This document shows positions 7,347 through 17,533 of a stretch of 64,000 nt of DNA, piece after piece. Below the pieces are notes generated by a model that did not search any database, was not told where the DNA came from, and saw only the letters and a program-made list of their open reading frames with translations. Position numbers and translations under genes: made by a program. The stretch's first letter is position 1. Each line of letters opens with the position of its first letter. Where the stretch lies: positions 2,046,001-2,110,000 of the forward strand of contig NC_013720.1 in the NCBI RefSeq assembly GCF_000025185.1. Direction: 5' to 3'. This DNA comes from Pirellula staleyi DSM 6068. GTDB lineage: Bacteria > Planctomycetota > Planctomycetia > Pirellulales > Pirellulaceae.

Positions 7347-8693
7347 ATGCCAGCCCTCAGCCATTTTGCACCGACCCGTTTTTCATGGCCACTTTCATGG
7401 GTCGGTTGGCTGTTGCACGCGGTTGTTGCCGCACTTGCCCTCTCGGCTGCTGTCGGCGATGAACCCCCAACTGCAGCGACTCCTGTAGCGACACGCACCT
7501 GGACCCAGTGGCGTGGTCCTTCGCGGAGCAGTGTGGTGGAGGGGCAAACGTGGCCCGACACCCTGACAGAAAAGAATCTGCAGCAGCGCTTTCGGATTCC
7601 TCTGGGGCCGAGCTATAGCGGACCGATTGTCACCGAGGATCGCGTTTTTGTGACTGAAACGGTCGACGCCTCGAAGGAGGTGGTCCGCGCACTTTCTCGA
7701 ACCGATGGGAGCGAACTTTGGCGAGTGGAGTGGAAAGGGGCGATCATCGTTCCGTTCTTCGCGATGAGCAACGGAAGCTGGATTCGTGCCACTCCAGCCT
7801 TCGACGGAACCACCCTCTATGTCGCTGGGATGCGCGATCTGCTCGTGGCGCTTGAAGCCAGCAGCGGTAAAGAGCTGTGGCGGCTCGATTTCGTGAAGGA
7901 GCTGAAGTCGCCCGTCCCTAGTTTTGGTTTTGTCTCCTCGCCACTCATAGTGGGCGAACATCTGTACGTGCAAGCGGGAAGCGGATTTTGCAAGGTCGAG
8001 AAAGGGACAGGCAAGCTGGTTTGGCGAACGCTTGTCGACGACGGCGGCATGATGGGGAGCGCTTTCAGCTCGCCAGTGCTGGCCAGCATCGCCGGCCAAG
8101 AGCAGATGCTGGTGCAAACTCGCACCAAACTGTGCGGTGTCGAACTTACCGCAGGGAAAGAACTCTGGTCCCTCGAAATCCCTGCTTTTCGTGGCATGAA
8201 CATCCTGACACCGACCGTGATCGGCAATTCGATTTTCACGAGCAGCTACGGTGGCAAAAGTTTGCTGATTGAGGTCGCTCGCGACGGAGAGAAGTGGACC
8301 ACCACCGAGCGCTGGAACACCAAACAGCAGGGCTACATGTCATCCCCGGTGGTGATCGATGGTCAAATCTACCTGCATTTGCGAAACCAGCGATTTACCT
8401 GCCTCAGTGTGGCGGATGGTGCCGAAGCCTTCACCACCAAGCCATACGGCAAATACTGGAGCATGATTGCGAGCGATAAGCGCATGCTCGCGCTCGACGA
8501 ACAGGGAGATCTCTTACTGATTCACGCAACTCCCGAGAAGTTCGACCTCATCGCTTCCCGGAAAATCTCGGACGATGAGACCTGGGCACATCTGGCCATT
8601 GCTCCCTCGACCGACTCCACCAAGCCCGGCGCTTATGACCTATTCATTCGCGAGCTCGAAGCCCTCACCCTCTACACATGGTCCCCTGAGTAG
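7347..8693 (+). CDS. Secreted PQQ-like beta-propeller protein
   Basis: A 448-residue protein of the PQQ-binding-like/BamB-type beta-propeller superfamily. A long N-terminal hydrophobic stretch (about residues 16-36) ending near AAVGDE looks like a signal peptide or anchor. The mature part opens with TWTQWRGPSRSSVVEG, the W-x-x-W-R-G-P signature of planctomycete PQQ proteins, then shows propeller repeats such as RTDGSELWRVEW, EASSGKELWRLDF, KGTGKLVWRTLV and ELTAGKELWSLEI. No PQQ-dependent dehydrogenase catalytic residues are evident to me, so a structural or binding role is more likely than enzyme activity. It converges with the PVC dehydrogenase gene, which ends 38 bp away. Confidence 0.9.
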   Translation: MPALSHFAPTRFSWPLSWVGWLLHAVVAALALSAAVGDEPPTAATPVATRTWTQWRGPSRSSVVEGQTWPDTLTEKNLQQRFRIPLGPSYSGPIVTEDRVFVTETVDASKEVVRALSRTDGSELWRVEWKGAIIVPFFAMSNGSWIRATPAFDGTTLYVAGMRDLLVALEASSGKELWRLDFVKELKSPVPSFGFVSSPLIVGEHLYVQAGSGFCKVEKGTGKLVWRTLVDDGGMMGSAFSSPVLASIAGQEQMLVQTRTKLCGVELTAGKELWSLEIPAFRGMNILTPTVIGNSIFTSSYGGKSLLIEVARDGEKWTTTERWNTKQQGYMSSPVVIDGQIYLHLRNQRFTCLSVADGAEAFTTKPYGKYWSMIASDKRMLALDEQGDLLLIHATPEKFDLIASRKISDDETWAHLAIAPSTDSTKPGAYDLFIRELEALTLYTWSPE

Positions 8694-8731
8694 TGCAGGT
8701 GTAGTCGTGACGGCGAATAAGAAACAGACAT

Positions 8732-11700
8732 CTACTCTTTCGGAATCGAGCCGTCTAAATAACGCCACTCTTTGATGTAGGCGAGCAAGTCGGCCATGCT
8801 GGCGTGCGGGATTTGTTTCTCGAGCCCCTCGGGCATCAAGGAAACGCCTGTCGAAAGTAACTGCTCGATCTCGTCGCGCTGGATGACAAGCGTTTTGTCG
8901 CCAGGCTGACGAAGCGTGATGCTGGTGGCTGTTTCGCTCGTCAAGATGCCAGTGGCAGTCGTTCCGTCGACCGTCAGGAGCGAGTAGGCGACGTAGTTGT
9001 TGTCGATAGCGCGGTTCGGCTGAATGATGTCGGCCAGTAACTGCGAGGTCGTTTTCGTGCGCGAGTCGCTGATGTCTGGGGCGACGTTCACGCCAATGGT
9101 GCCGACCTTGTGACAGTTGCTGCAATTTTTCTCAAAAATCACCGATCCCCGTCGTGCATCCCCCGTGAGAGAGAGGGCCTTCTGGTAGTCGGCAAGTGCT
9201 GCAGTCCGATCTTGCGGAATCGCCGAGGCGAGCAGCCGCTCGAGTTCCACGCGAAGTTTCTCGTCGGGATGTTTGGTCAAACGCTGCCGCGCACCGGCAT
9301 CAAGTTCCGACGCCACCAGTTTCTTTTCGCGAAGACCAGCGGCGACAAGCGTTGCGAGAGTTCCGTCGCTGGCGATCTTCGCGACCACCGCGCGGCGAAT
9401 CGCAGGGGGCTCTTGCGGCAACTGATCGACGAGCGCTCTCCAGTGCACGAGCTTGGCTTCCTCTTCGAGCTTCCGTTTCCCGAGCAGATCGATCGCCAAG
9501 AGACGGAGAGCTTGCGAGCTATCGGCAAGGGCCAATTGCACGAGCCAATCGTCCTTCTCACTGAGCGCCGCGGCGACTTCGAGCGCCAGCAATCGCGCGG
9601 TCATCGTTGCTTCAGGATTGACTGCGACCTCTTCGAGCAGTTTGCTTAACTCGGAGCGAAGTGGCTGATCAACAAGTCCCGTAAGTGTTGGCTGCGCGCG
9701 GTTCTGGGCCGTGGCCAGAGAAGCGAGAATCGCCATCGATGCTTCGAGTTGGCTGGCAGTGGCCCTCGACAAAGTCGATCCATGCACGATCGTCGCCCCC
9801 TTCGTGGCGAGCGCTCGAGCCAGGGACTGATCGTCGGCGTTTGTCTTTGAGGCTAGCGCGACCAGCAGCGCGCGATCGATCGCAAAATGCTCGCTCTTCC
9901 AGAGCGCTCCTGGTCGGCTGAGATACCGCTGGGCCAGCAGCAGCGAGCCGCGCGGACCCGCTGCCAAACGATACGCAGCCACCATCCACGGATCGGCAGC
10001 ATCGTCGGCCAGTATCTGCAGGTCGATTTTAGCCGCAAGCTCTTCTTCGCTCTTGGTCAGCGACGCCGGAGTTTGACTAGCAAACAGCCGCCACGAAAGA
10101 AGGGCTTGATACCGGACGCGCGGGTCGGGATCGGCAATGAGCGACTCCGGATTCCACGGACGAGGGAGGGTTTCGCTCGCTTGAATCGCGGCTACTCGAG
10201 TGTGGGGATCTCGCGCGGTGATCGCCAAATGGAGATCTTGCTGCGACAGCTTTCCGGCGATCGCCAGGAGCCAAAGTGCGTGCCGCGAACGCTGGCCATG
10301 ATTTCCCACGGCGATGGCACTTAGTGGTATCGATGGGAGCATTTCTCCGGCGAGGAACTGCTCGTAGATCAGTCGATGCGGGAGGTCGCGATGCTCGCGC
10401 GAATCGTCGGCCAGATCGGCCACGAGGCTGTCGGGGGTCGTATCGATTTGGCGATAGATCCGTTGGCCGCGCGGCTGTTGCGAGGTGACCTGTTTAGGCT
10501 CGATGCGCCAGATACGCCCCGAGCTATTGCCCCAGCGCAGATCCTTGCGTCCCCGGAGTTCGTCGGGCATGAACTCGGGATGCTCGATCACCGCACGACA
10601 AAAATCGACAACGTACAAACTTCCATCCGGTCCGACCTCGAGGTTCACCGGACGAAACCAGTCATTCGTCGACGAAAGGAATTCGTGGTCTTCGTAAGGG
10701 GATTGTGAATGGAGCGCCGGGCTGTTGCCACTCAGCTTTTCGAAGTGGACGAAGTTCCCCGTGGGATCGCAGGTGAAGATGCCGCTTCGATAGGACTCGG
10801 GTAAGAAATTGCCTCGATAGCAATGCACACCACAGGCGGCTGTGAATTGACCCGCGTGCAGATTCGAGGTAGTCCAGGCTTTGCTGCGCGGAAACACGCG
10901 CGACGCTTCACCAAACGGAGCGACGTCGTGCACCACGCTGACGACCGAAATCTGCGGGCTCGCCGCGAGATACTTTTCGGCAATCATCACCTGACGACAA
11001 GGGTTGCGATTGCTCACCAGCAGTCGCTCGTCGGCAGGTCCATAGCAAAGTCCAAACTGCGATTGACCGCTCGCCGCAACGAACTTCCCGGTGCGAGGAT
11101 GGAAGCGAAAATCGCGCCCCGACAGATCGACAGCCGGCTCCTCGGGAAACTTGGGGCTCGTTACTTTGCCCCCCCGCAAGCCACTGGCAACGTCGATCCA
11201 GCCATCGATGGCAAGTCGGGGATGGCTGGCCCGCAGTTGCTGATTCTGTTCAGCGAAACCGGTATACCAAACCTCTTGTTCGTCGCAAACGAAATCGCCG
11301 TTGGTGTCTTTCATGTAAACGACATTGCCGGAAACTGTGACGAACGCTCCACCGCGCCAAGGCTGCATGCCGGTCACATAGCGGAGGTTATCGGCGAACA
11401 CGGTCGACACGTCGAACACCCCATCGCCATCGGTGTCGCGCAGGATGCTGATGCGCGAGGAAGGCGTGTTGCCCCCTTCTTCGACGAACGGATAGTCGCG
11501 CATTTCAGCGACCCAGAGTGCGCGATGCTCGTCGAAACGAATGGCCACCGGGTCGATCACCAGTGGCTCGGCGGCGGCTAGCGAGATGCTCAGGTCGTCG
11601 GGAAGTTTCAGCGAAGCGAGAATGGTTTGAGGGGTGGGAGGCTGCGGCTCACTGGCCAGCAGTGGGCTCTCGCTTAGGAGAGCGAGGAGGGAGCAGAGCG

Positions 11701-11734
11701 CAACAGCGGTCGTCAGGAAACGTCGGCAGTGCAT
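8732..11734 (-). CDS. PVC-type membrane-bound dehydrogenase with C-terminal cytochrome c
   Basis: A 1000-residue exported protein. A signal peptide covers about residues 1-28. Residues 30-420 match the PVC-type dehydrogenase/propeller domain (TIGR02604-like: ALWVAEMRDYPFVEEGGNT, SRISILRDTDGDGVFDVS, GPDGSLYVVDFCRAVIEHPE). A HEAT-like helical region with many DPRVRYQALL-type repeats runs to about 840. The C-terminal domain (about 850-1000, TIGR02603-like) carries one haem-binding CSNCH motif near residue 870. This layout is confined largely to Planctomycetota and Verrucomicrobiota, where it is thought to feed electrons from sugar-like substrates to the respiratory chain; the substrate is unknown. 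It is divergent from the hypothetical gene at 11882. Confidence 0.93.
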   Translation of the reverse strand: MHCRRFLTTAVALCSLLALLSESPLLASEPQPPTPQTILASLKLPDDLSISLAAAEPLVIDPVAIRFDEHRALWVAEMRDYPFVEEGGNTPSSRISILRDTDGDGVFDVSTVFADNLRYVTGMQPWRGGAFVTVSGNVVYMKDTNGDFVCDEQEVWYTGFAEQNQQLRASHPRLAIDGWIDVASGLRGGKVTSPKFPEEPAVDLSGRDFRFHPRTGKFVAASGQSQFGLCYGPADERLLVSNRNPCRQVMIAEKYLAASPQISVVSVVHDVAPFGEASRVFPRSKAWTTSNLHAGQFTAACGVHCYRGNFLPESYRSGIFTCDPTGNFVHFEKLSGNSPALHSQSPYEDHEFLSSTNDWFRPVNLEVGPDGSLYVVDFCRAVIEHPEFMPDELRGRKDLRWGNSSGRIWRIEPKQVTSQQPRGQRIYRQIDTTPDSLVADLADDSREHRDLPHRLIYEQFLAGEMLPSIPLSAIAVGNHGQRSRHALWLLAIAGKLSQQDLHLAITARDPHTRVAAIQASETLPRPWNPESLIADPDPRVRYQALLSWRLFASQTPASLTKSEEELAAKIDLQILADDAADPWMVAAYRLAAGPRGSLLLAQRYLSRPGALWKSEHFAIDRALLVALASKTNADDQSLARALATKGATIVHGSTLSRATASQLEASMAILASLATAQNRAQPTLTGLVDQPLRSELSKLLEEVAVNPEATMTARLLALEVAAALSEKDDWLVQLALADSSQALRLLAIDLLGKRKLEEEAKLVHWRALVDQLPQEPPAIRRAVVAKIASDGTLATLVAAGLREKKLVASELDAGARQRLTKHPDEKLRVELERLLASAIPQDRTAALADYQKALSLTGDARRGSVIFEKNCSNCHKVGTIGVNVAPDISDSRTKTTSQLLADIIQPNRAIDNNYVAYSLLTVDGTTATGILTSETATSITLRQPGDKTLVIQRDEIEQLLSTGVSLMPEGLEKQIPHASMADLLAYIKEWRYLDGSIPKE

Positions 11735-11881
11735 CGGCAGGACACTTCACTTACGAGTTTTGGAACAAAACAGTGGCGAGACGACGCAAAACAAGTGCCA
11801 AAGTTGGCTATATTGGTAGCTTGCAAGGATCGAGCGAAACGCATCAGCAGTGGCGCCAGTGCAGTTCGCAAGAGAGGTGGG

Positions 11882-13060
11882 ATGGTGAAGAGGGGGATCG
11901 TGGTGATGACCAGTTGGCAAAACCAGATGCAGCAGATTGTGACGAAACTTCAGCGCATCGGAAAGCATTTTTTTGCTTCTGCTTCGATTCTGTGGCTCGC
12001 GACATACTTTGCAGTGGCCGGAACGTCTAGTTTCGCGCTCGCCGAAGATACCACCGAGGTGCAAAAGGCTGCCCTGCAAAAAGTTCGTTCGCTGCTATCA
12101 GCCCGCGATTTGCCAGGGGCCAAAGCAGCGCGTGCCGAAGCCGCTGCTGTCGAAGGACCAATCGAATTTCAAAACGAGCGCGCACGTGTCGAGACGCTGT
12201 ACGACGTGCTGGAGCAGTTTTGGGTTGCCGTCGATAAAGGGGGAAAATCGCTCGGCGGTGGCGAAGAATTGATGATCGGCGAGATGCCAGTCGCGGTGGT
12301 GGAATATCTCAACGGCAGCCTCACGCTTCGCGTGGCTGGGGCTAATCGAAGCTACACCCTCAAAACACTCCCACCCCGACTCGCCCTGGAACTCTCCTAT
12401 CGCGCTCTTCAAAAAGAGGCCCCCGTCAATCAAGTGCTGTTCGGCTGTTTCCTGATGCTCGATCCCAAGGGGGATCGCAAAATGGCCCGCGACTATTTAA
12501 CCACAGCCGCCAAAGCGAACGTCGAAGCCGCCACCTACTTGATGCCCGAACTCGAGATCCTCCCCCCTGCTCCGCCGATTGAGATCCCCGCGGTCACGCC
12601 GCTGATGAAAACGCTCCTCAATGCTTCTAGCTGGATGCTTCGGAGCGAGGCCGAGAAAGGGTTCACGAAAAAGCCGCTCGGTGATGTGGGCAAGAACAAC
12701 GACGAAGGTCGGCTTGTGGTGTCGTTTCCCGGCGAAGGAAAGCACCAACTGGTGACCAAACGCCAATTTGCTGGCGATTTTGTATTCCGGGCGATTCTGG
12801 TCGACGTGAAACAAGGGATGCAGTTCGGGGCCTTCGCAGGAGACACCCGCGACATCTCCCAAACCGTTGAACTTCCTGAAGGAACTGTGCTCGTCGAAAT
12901 CGAACGCAAACAAGGTGTCCTCAGTTGTAAGGTGAACTCCACAAAAGTCGACCTTGCCGATTCCGGCGAGATTCCGGGGCGTTTCAGCTGCGTGATCGGA
13001 CTCGGATCGTCAGAAGCAGCAGTGGTCACCGTGGCAGCTGTTGATATTCAGGGACGATAG
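11882..13060 (+). CDS. Hypothetical secreted protein
   Basis: A 392-residue protein I do not recognise. The frame is open from 11729, but the ATG at 11882 follows AGAGGTGG and places a signal peptide (hydrophobic FFASASILWLATYFAVAG, ending at about FALAEDTT) near the N-terminus. The middle contains a helical region with KVRSLLSARDLPGAKAARAE and a SEL1/TPR-like phrase (KMARDYLTTAAKANVEAATY). The last 130 residues look like a beta-rich jelly-roll or LamG-like domain (HQLVTKRQFAGDFVFRAILV, GTVLVEIERKQG). It is divergent from the PVC dehydrogenase across about 147 bp and may share regulation. Confidence 0.75.
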   Translation: MVKRGIVVMTSWQNQMQQIVTKLQRIGKHFFASASILWLATYFAVAGTSSFALAEDTTEVQKAALQKVRSLLSARDLPGAKAARAEAAAVEGPIEFQNERARVETLYDVLEQFWVAVDKGGKSLGGGEELMIGEMPVAVVEYLNGSLTLRVAGANRSYTLKTLPPRLALELSYRALQKEAPVNQVLFGCFLMLDPKGDRKMARDYLTTAAKANVEAATYLMPELEILPPAPPIEIPAVTPLMKTLLNASSWMLRSEAEKGFTKKPLGDVGKNNDEGRLVVSFPGEGKHQLVTKRQFAGDFVFRAILVDVKQGMQFGAFAGDTRDISQTVELPEGTVLVEIERKQGVLSCKVNSTKVDLADSGEIPGRFSCVIGLGSSEAAVVTVAAVDIQGR

Positions 13061-13266
13061 CTGGCGCCGCTATTAGCCGCTTCGTTTTGCCCGATCAGTA
13101 AATAGTGCCTAGCTCCGAGTGCTCGAGGTGGGGTTAGCACACCAAACGCACCGCTGCTGGGGTCGACGGGGGAGCGGTGCCGATGCACTTTTCGCTTCCC
13201 TTGCTTCGCGTTAGCATGCAGGATGTGACTCCTCTCGATTTTCCGACTTTTCCGCCTGGATCGTAC

Positions 13267-14526
13267 ATGCCAACTGCTCGCGATGTGGTGATAACCGGCC
13301 TCGGAGTTGTTTCTCCGATTGGCGTAGGACGCGAAGCGTTTTGGGGTTCCCTCACGAGCGGAAAGAGTGGCATTCGCGCGGTTACCGAACTCGGCGGCAC
13401 CGATCTGCCCTTCGCAATCGGCGGGGAAGTGGTGGGGTTTGAGCCCAAGGAATATGTGCAGCCTCGCAAAACATTGAAGGTGATGTGTCGCGAGATTCAG
13501 GCGGGCTATTCCGCCGCCATGCTGGCCATTGCCGATGCTAAGCTGGCCAAGGGGGCGATTGAGCCAGCTCGGCTCGGGATCGTCATGGGGAGCGAAATGC
13601 TCTACGGCGAAGTCCCCGAAATGCGCGATGTCTTCACCCACACCGCTGTCGACGGCAAATTCCAGTACGACCTGTGGGGCACCAACGCCATGCGCGATCT
13701 GTTCCCACTCTGGATGCTCAAATACCTGCCTAATATGGCTGCTTGCCACATCGGCATTGCCATCGATGCGCGTGGCCCTAACAACTCGATTGTGCAAGGT
13801 GCTGTGTCGAGTCTGCTAGCTGTCATCGAAGCAATGAGCGCCATTCAGCGCGGCGCTGCGGATGTGATGATCGTGGGGGGAAGTGGGTCGCTCATCAACT
13901 TCTCGGCACTTACGTTTCGAGGCTGGGAACAGATATCAAAACAGCAGCAATTGCCAGCTGTTTCGCCACGCCCGTTCGATCTGAATCGCGATGGCGTTTT
14001 GCTCGGCGAAGGGGCTGGCTGTTTGGTGCTCGAATCGCGCGAGCATGCTGAAAAACGTGGCGCAACACTGCTCGCCCAAGTGATTGGGAGCGCCAGCCGC
14101 TGCGAAGCGGGGCGTGGTCCCACGATTCAAGGGACAGCGATCGACCAATCGATTGCTGGCGCTTTGCGGTCGAGCCAACTCGACCCAGCCAGTGTCGGAC
14201 ATGTGAATGCCGAGGCCGGTGGTAGCGTGAAGTTCGATGCTCTCGAAGCACAAGCGATCCAAAAACATTTGGGGGATGTGCCGGTTTTTGCTCCCAAGAG
14301 CTACTTCGGCGACCTCGGTGCAGGAAGTGGAGCGGTTGAACTGATTGCCAGCGTGCTGGCGATTCATCAGCAGCAAATTCCCGCCACGCTGAACTTCGAA
14401 ACGCCCGATCCCGCTTGCCCGGTGAATGTCACCCGCACGACCACTCCCCTCGCCAAATCGGCTGCCTTGGTCCTCAACCATTCGATCTTCGGACAAGCAG
14501 CCGCTGTGGTCCTGGATGCGGCTTAA
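13267..14526 (+). CDS. Ketosynthase-fold protein lacking the catalytic triad
   Basis: A 419-residue protein clearly of the FabF/beta-ketoacyl-ACP synthase family (DVVITGLGVVSPIGVG at 6-21; SPRPFDLNRDGVLLGEGAG at 233-251). The active site is not conserved. The usual T-A-C nucleophile region reads VQGAVSS, with Ala-179 for Cys; the N-A-H-G-T histidine is Glu-316 (VNAEAGG); and the K-S-x-x-G-H histidine is Asp-349 (KSYFGDL), while Lys-344 remains. The fold is intact and the frame open, so it is a conserved non-condensing paralogue and not a decaying gene. Polyketide chain-length factors are a precedent for Cys-less partners, but no ketosynthase or acyl carrier gene is adjacent. Start choice between 13177 and 13267 is uncertain; the family begins at the latter. 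Confidence 0.9.
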   Translation: MPTARDVVITGLGVVSPIGVGREAFWGSLTSGKSGIRAVTELGGTDLPFAIGGEVVGFEPKEYVQPRKTLKVMCREIQAGYSAAMLAIADAKLAKGAIEPARLGIVMGSEMLYGEVPEMRDVFTHTAVDGKFQYDLWGTNAMRDLFPLWMLKYLPNMAACHIGIAIDARGPNNSIVQGAVSSLLAVIEAMSAIQRGAADVMIVGGSGSLINFSALTFRGWEQISKQQQLPAVSPRPFDLNRDGVLLGEGAGCLVLESREHAEKRGATLLAQVIGSASRCEAGRGPTIQGTAIDQSIAGALRSSQLDPASVGHVNAEAGGSVKFDALEAQAIQKHLGDVPVFAPKSYFGDLGAGSGAVELIASVLAIHQQQIPATLNFETPDPACPVNVTRTTTPLAKSAALVLNHSIFGQAAAVVLDAA

Positions 14527-14657
14527 TCCGTCCCGCTAAGCAACTACAAATATTTTTCCCTTGAACAGCCGATGTTTCTAGGAAGAGATTCCTCGCGACC
14601 TGCTCCATTAGATACCGACGCACAAAACTGACTTTCTGGTGGCAGGAGCTTCCTCCG

Positions 14658-14867
14658 ATGGCAAAATCCAAAAACAAACTCTCGGCAAAGTCGCTTTCGC
14701 CTAAGTCGGGCAGCAGTAACGCTTCCGTCGCCAAATCGAGCGGCGATGTCGCTGGCGATGCCACCGCGATTCGGTCGATCGTCGGCAGCCCGGCTCTGCT
14801 CGGCATCAGCGTGGTTCTGTTCGCCACCTGGTTTGTGTTTCTCACCGTCGTCGCCTTCTGGGGCTAA
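14658..14867 (+). CDS. Small single-pass membrane protein
   Basis: A 69-residue peptide with a basic, Ser/Lys-rich N-terminus and a single hydrophobic helix near the C-terminus (about residues 47-68, LLGISVVLFATWFVFLTVVA). GGCAGGAG precedes the ATG, a good Shine-Dalgarno. I do not know its family. The absence of overlap with other genes, the strong ribosome site and the clean soluble-tail/membrane-helix design support it as real. Confidence 0.65.
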   Translation: MAKSKNKLSAKSLSPKSGSSNASVAKSSGDVAGDATAIRSIVGSPALLGISVVLFATWFVFLTVVAFWG

Positions 14868-15161
14868 GCTAAGCCATCGGCCGCTTGCCTTGCGGTTAAT
14901 TCGTACGGTTTTCACGAGTTTTTCGTGATCTTCCCCCTCTTTCTCGCTGGATATCAGAGCGGCTGATTCGTTTAGCCATTCCCCTTGCGCAATTGCCGGG
15001 CTACCATCAAAGTTCGCCTCCAGGAGCGAGCGCGACAGACCCGCCTGATCTACTTTCGATCGGGCGGCTGCTGTTGAGCGGATTCCCGGCCTGGCAGTTG
15101 TTTCCGAAACTTCGGATCGGTGCTTCCTCGCGACATTGGCTCGCGACCTGCTGCACCTGTG

Positions 15162-17468
15162 ATGCCCATGAACGCTCCGTTTTCACTTCCCCTCGTACAG
15201 CCCTCGGCTGGACGTCTTGGTGACCTCCTCACGACCCTGCGTGAGTCGAGCCCCTCACAGCCGACGGGACCTGTTCGCCCCCTTCCGATGACGCGCGAAG
15301 AAATGCAGGCGCGAGGCTGGGACGAACTCGACATTGTCTTCGTCACCGGCGACGCCTACATCGACCACCCCAGTTTTGCGATGGCCATTCTGGGACGCGT
15401 GCTGGAAGCAGCCGGCTTTCGGGTTGGCATTGTTTCTCAGCCCGACTGGCGCAAGGTCGACGATTGGCGTCGCCTCGGTAAGCCGCGTCTGTTCTTCGCC
15501 GTGAGCGCGGGGAACATGGACTCGATGATCAACCACTACACCGCGAATCGCAAAGTCCGAAACGACGATGCCTATTCCCCAGGTGGGCGTATTGGTCTGC
15601 GTCCCGATCGCGCCACACTTGCCTATTGCCAGCGCTCGCGCGAAGCCTATCCCGGTGTGCCGGTGATTGCGGGAGGCGTGGAAGCATCGCTGCGCCGTCT
15701 GGCCCACTACGACTACTGGAGCGACAAGGTCCGCCGCTCGATCTTGCTCGATTGCAAGGCCGATCTCGTGGTGTTCGGCATGGGTGAAGAGATCATCCTG
15801 CAAATTGCCCGCGCTCTGGCCGAAGGAAAAGACACCAAATCTCTGCGCGACCTACGCGGCATTGCCTACGCCTTGGGAGCGAGCGAACAGCCTCCCGCCG
15901 ACTCGCTGGTACTCCCCAGTTTCGAAGCGGTCTCGACCGACAAAAAGGCCTTCGCGATCGCCACCCGCACGATTCACAACGAAACCAATCCCTACAACGC
16001 CCGTCGCCTAGTGCAGTGGCACGACCGTCAAGCAGTGGTTTGTAATCCGCCGTCGCTCCCAATTTCGCAAGGCTCGATGGATGTGATCTACGGTCTGCCC
16101 TACACGCGCCGGCCCCATCCGTCGTACACCGAACCGATTCCCGCTTTCGGCATGATCAAAGACAGTGTCACGATCATGCGAGGCTGTTTTGGAGGCTGCA
16201 CTTTCTGCAGCATCACCACGCACCAAGGCCGCATCATTCAGTCGCGCAGCAAGGATTCGGTGATCGGTGAAATCAAGCGGATGACCGAAGATCCGAAGTT
16301 CAAAGGGACGGTCAGCGACATCGGCGGCCCGACAGCGAACATGTATCAAATGACATGCTCCAAGCCCGAAGTGGAGGAGAAATGTCGCCGCCAATCGTGC
16401 GTTCATCCCACGATCTGCAAGCTTTTAGGAACCAGTCACGAGCCCCTGATTGAACTGATGAAAGAGGCTCGCGAATTGCCCGGTATCAAGAAAGTGCTGG
16501 TGGCGAGTGGGATTCGGATGGACTTGGCCCGCCGCAGTCCCGAGTACATGAAAGACCTGGTGCAGCATCACGTTGGTGGGCATCTGAAAGTTGCTCCCGA
16601 GCATACCGATCCGGATGTGCTCAACAAAATGCGCAAACCATCGAACGACGACTTCGAAAAGTTCACAGCGTCGTTCATGAAGGAATCGAAGAAGGCGGGG
16701 AAGAAGCAGTACGTTGTCCCCTACTTCATCGCCAGCCATCCCGGCAGCGATCTCGATGCGATGATCAACCTGGCGGTGTTTTTGAAACAAAACGGCTATC
16801 GCCCTGATCAGGTGCAGGACTTCATTCCCGCGCCGTTCGATGTGGCGACCGCGATGTACTACACCGGCATGGACCCGTTCACTTTTAAGCCGGTCTACAT
16901 TGCCAAGCAACTGAAAGATCGCAAGCTCCAGCGCGCTCTGCTGCAGTTCTTCAAGCCCGAGAATTATTTTGAAGTGCGCGAGGCTCTGCAGCGGGCTGGA
17001 CGGACCGACTTGATTGGTGAAGGTTGCGACGCTTTGATCCCCGCCAATCCTCCGAAGGAAGCCCTCGCTCGTCGACGCTCGCAAGCCAACGAGCATTTCA
17101 GCGGGCAGTATGTCCATACGATTCCGAGCGGAAAGCCCGAAGCAAAAGATCGCCCAAATCCTGGGAAAACCGGCGATTCGCGCGGCGCGGTGAATCCGCA
17201 GTTCGCCAGCAAACCGCGCGTGAAGAAGCAAAAGTTTCGCCTCCCCTCGGGGAAAGTGATCGACGGCAATGCGCGTCCTGCAGGTGGCGCTGCACGACCT
17301 GCAACCGGTGGTGCGCGACCGGCGGGAGGATCGGGCGGACCTCGTCCTCCGATCACTGGCGGTACAGCGGGGGATGCTTCGCTGCAAAAGAAAAAGGGAC
17401 GAAAAAAAGAGTCGCGGCATCAGCCCGGACCCGGCTATCGTCCCGATACCAAAAAGCATCAGGGATAA
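15162..17468 (+). CDS. YgiQ-family radical SAM protein
   Basis: A 768-residue radical SAM protein of the YgiQ family (UPF0313). The N-terminal half has a B12-binding-like Rossmann region ([33 protein letters not shown]) and blocks such as [17 protein letters not shown]. The iron-sulfur cysteines are in [13 protein letters not shown] (C-x3-C-x2-C) near residue 345, and the barrel includes [14 protein letters not shown] and [14 protein letters not shown]. The C-terminal 120 residues are basic and low complexity, rich in Gly, Ala, Arg and Pro followed by KKKGRKK, which suggests RNA or polyanion contact. The reaction of YgiQ proteins is not established to my knowledge. A GTG at 15120 is possible, but ATGs at 15162/15168 fit the family better. 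It converges with the glycosyltransferase at 17534. Confidence 0.93.
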   Translation: MPMNAPFSLPLVQPSAGRLGDLLTTLRESSPSQPTGPVRPLPMTREEMQARGWDELDIVFVTGDAYIDHPSFAMAILGRVLEAAGFRVGIVSQPDWRKVDDWRRLGKPRLFFAVSAGNMDSMINHYTANRKVRNDDAYSPGGRIGLRPDRATLAYCQRSREAYPGVPVIAGGVEASLRRLAHYDYWSDKVRRSILLDCKADLVVFGMGEEIILQIARALAEGKDTKSLRDLRGIAYALGASEQPPADSLVLPSFEAVSTDKKAFAIATRTIHNETNPYNARRLVQWHDRQAVVCNPPSLPISQGSMDVIYGLPYTRRPHPSYTEPIPAFGMIKDSVTIMRGCFGGCTFCSITTHQGRIIQSRSKDSVIGEIKRMTEDPKFKGTVSDIGGPTANMYQMTCSKPEVEEKCRRQSCVHPTICKLLGTSHEPLIELMKEARELPGIKKVLVASGIRMDLARRSPEYMKDLVQHHVGGHLKVAPEHTDPDVLNKMRKPSNDDFEKFTASFMKESKKAGKKQYVVPYFIASHPGSDLDAMINLAVFLKQNGYRPDQVQDFIPAPFDVATAMYYTGMDPFTFKPVYIAKQLKDRKLQRALLQFFKPENYFEVREALQRAGRTDLIGEGCDALIPANPPKEALARRRSQANEHFSGQYVHTIPSGKPEAKDRPNPGKTGDSRGAVNPQFASKPRVKKQKFRLPSGKVIDGNARPAGGAARPATGGARPAGGSGGPRPPITGGTAGDASLQKKKGRKKESRHQPGPGYRPDTKKHQG

Positions 17469-17533
17469 TCGTCGATCCCAGCAGCGGCTCGATCCTGCAA
17501 AGCCTTGCAGAGCAAGCAGGCAAAATAACTCGA

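Noticed and set aside
16425-17459. A 344-codon minus-strand frame
   Set aside because: Antisense to the YgiQ-type gene; no domain and no ribosome site.
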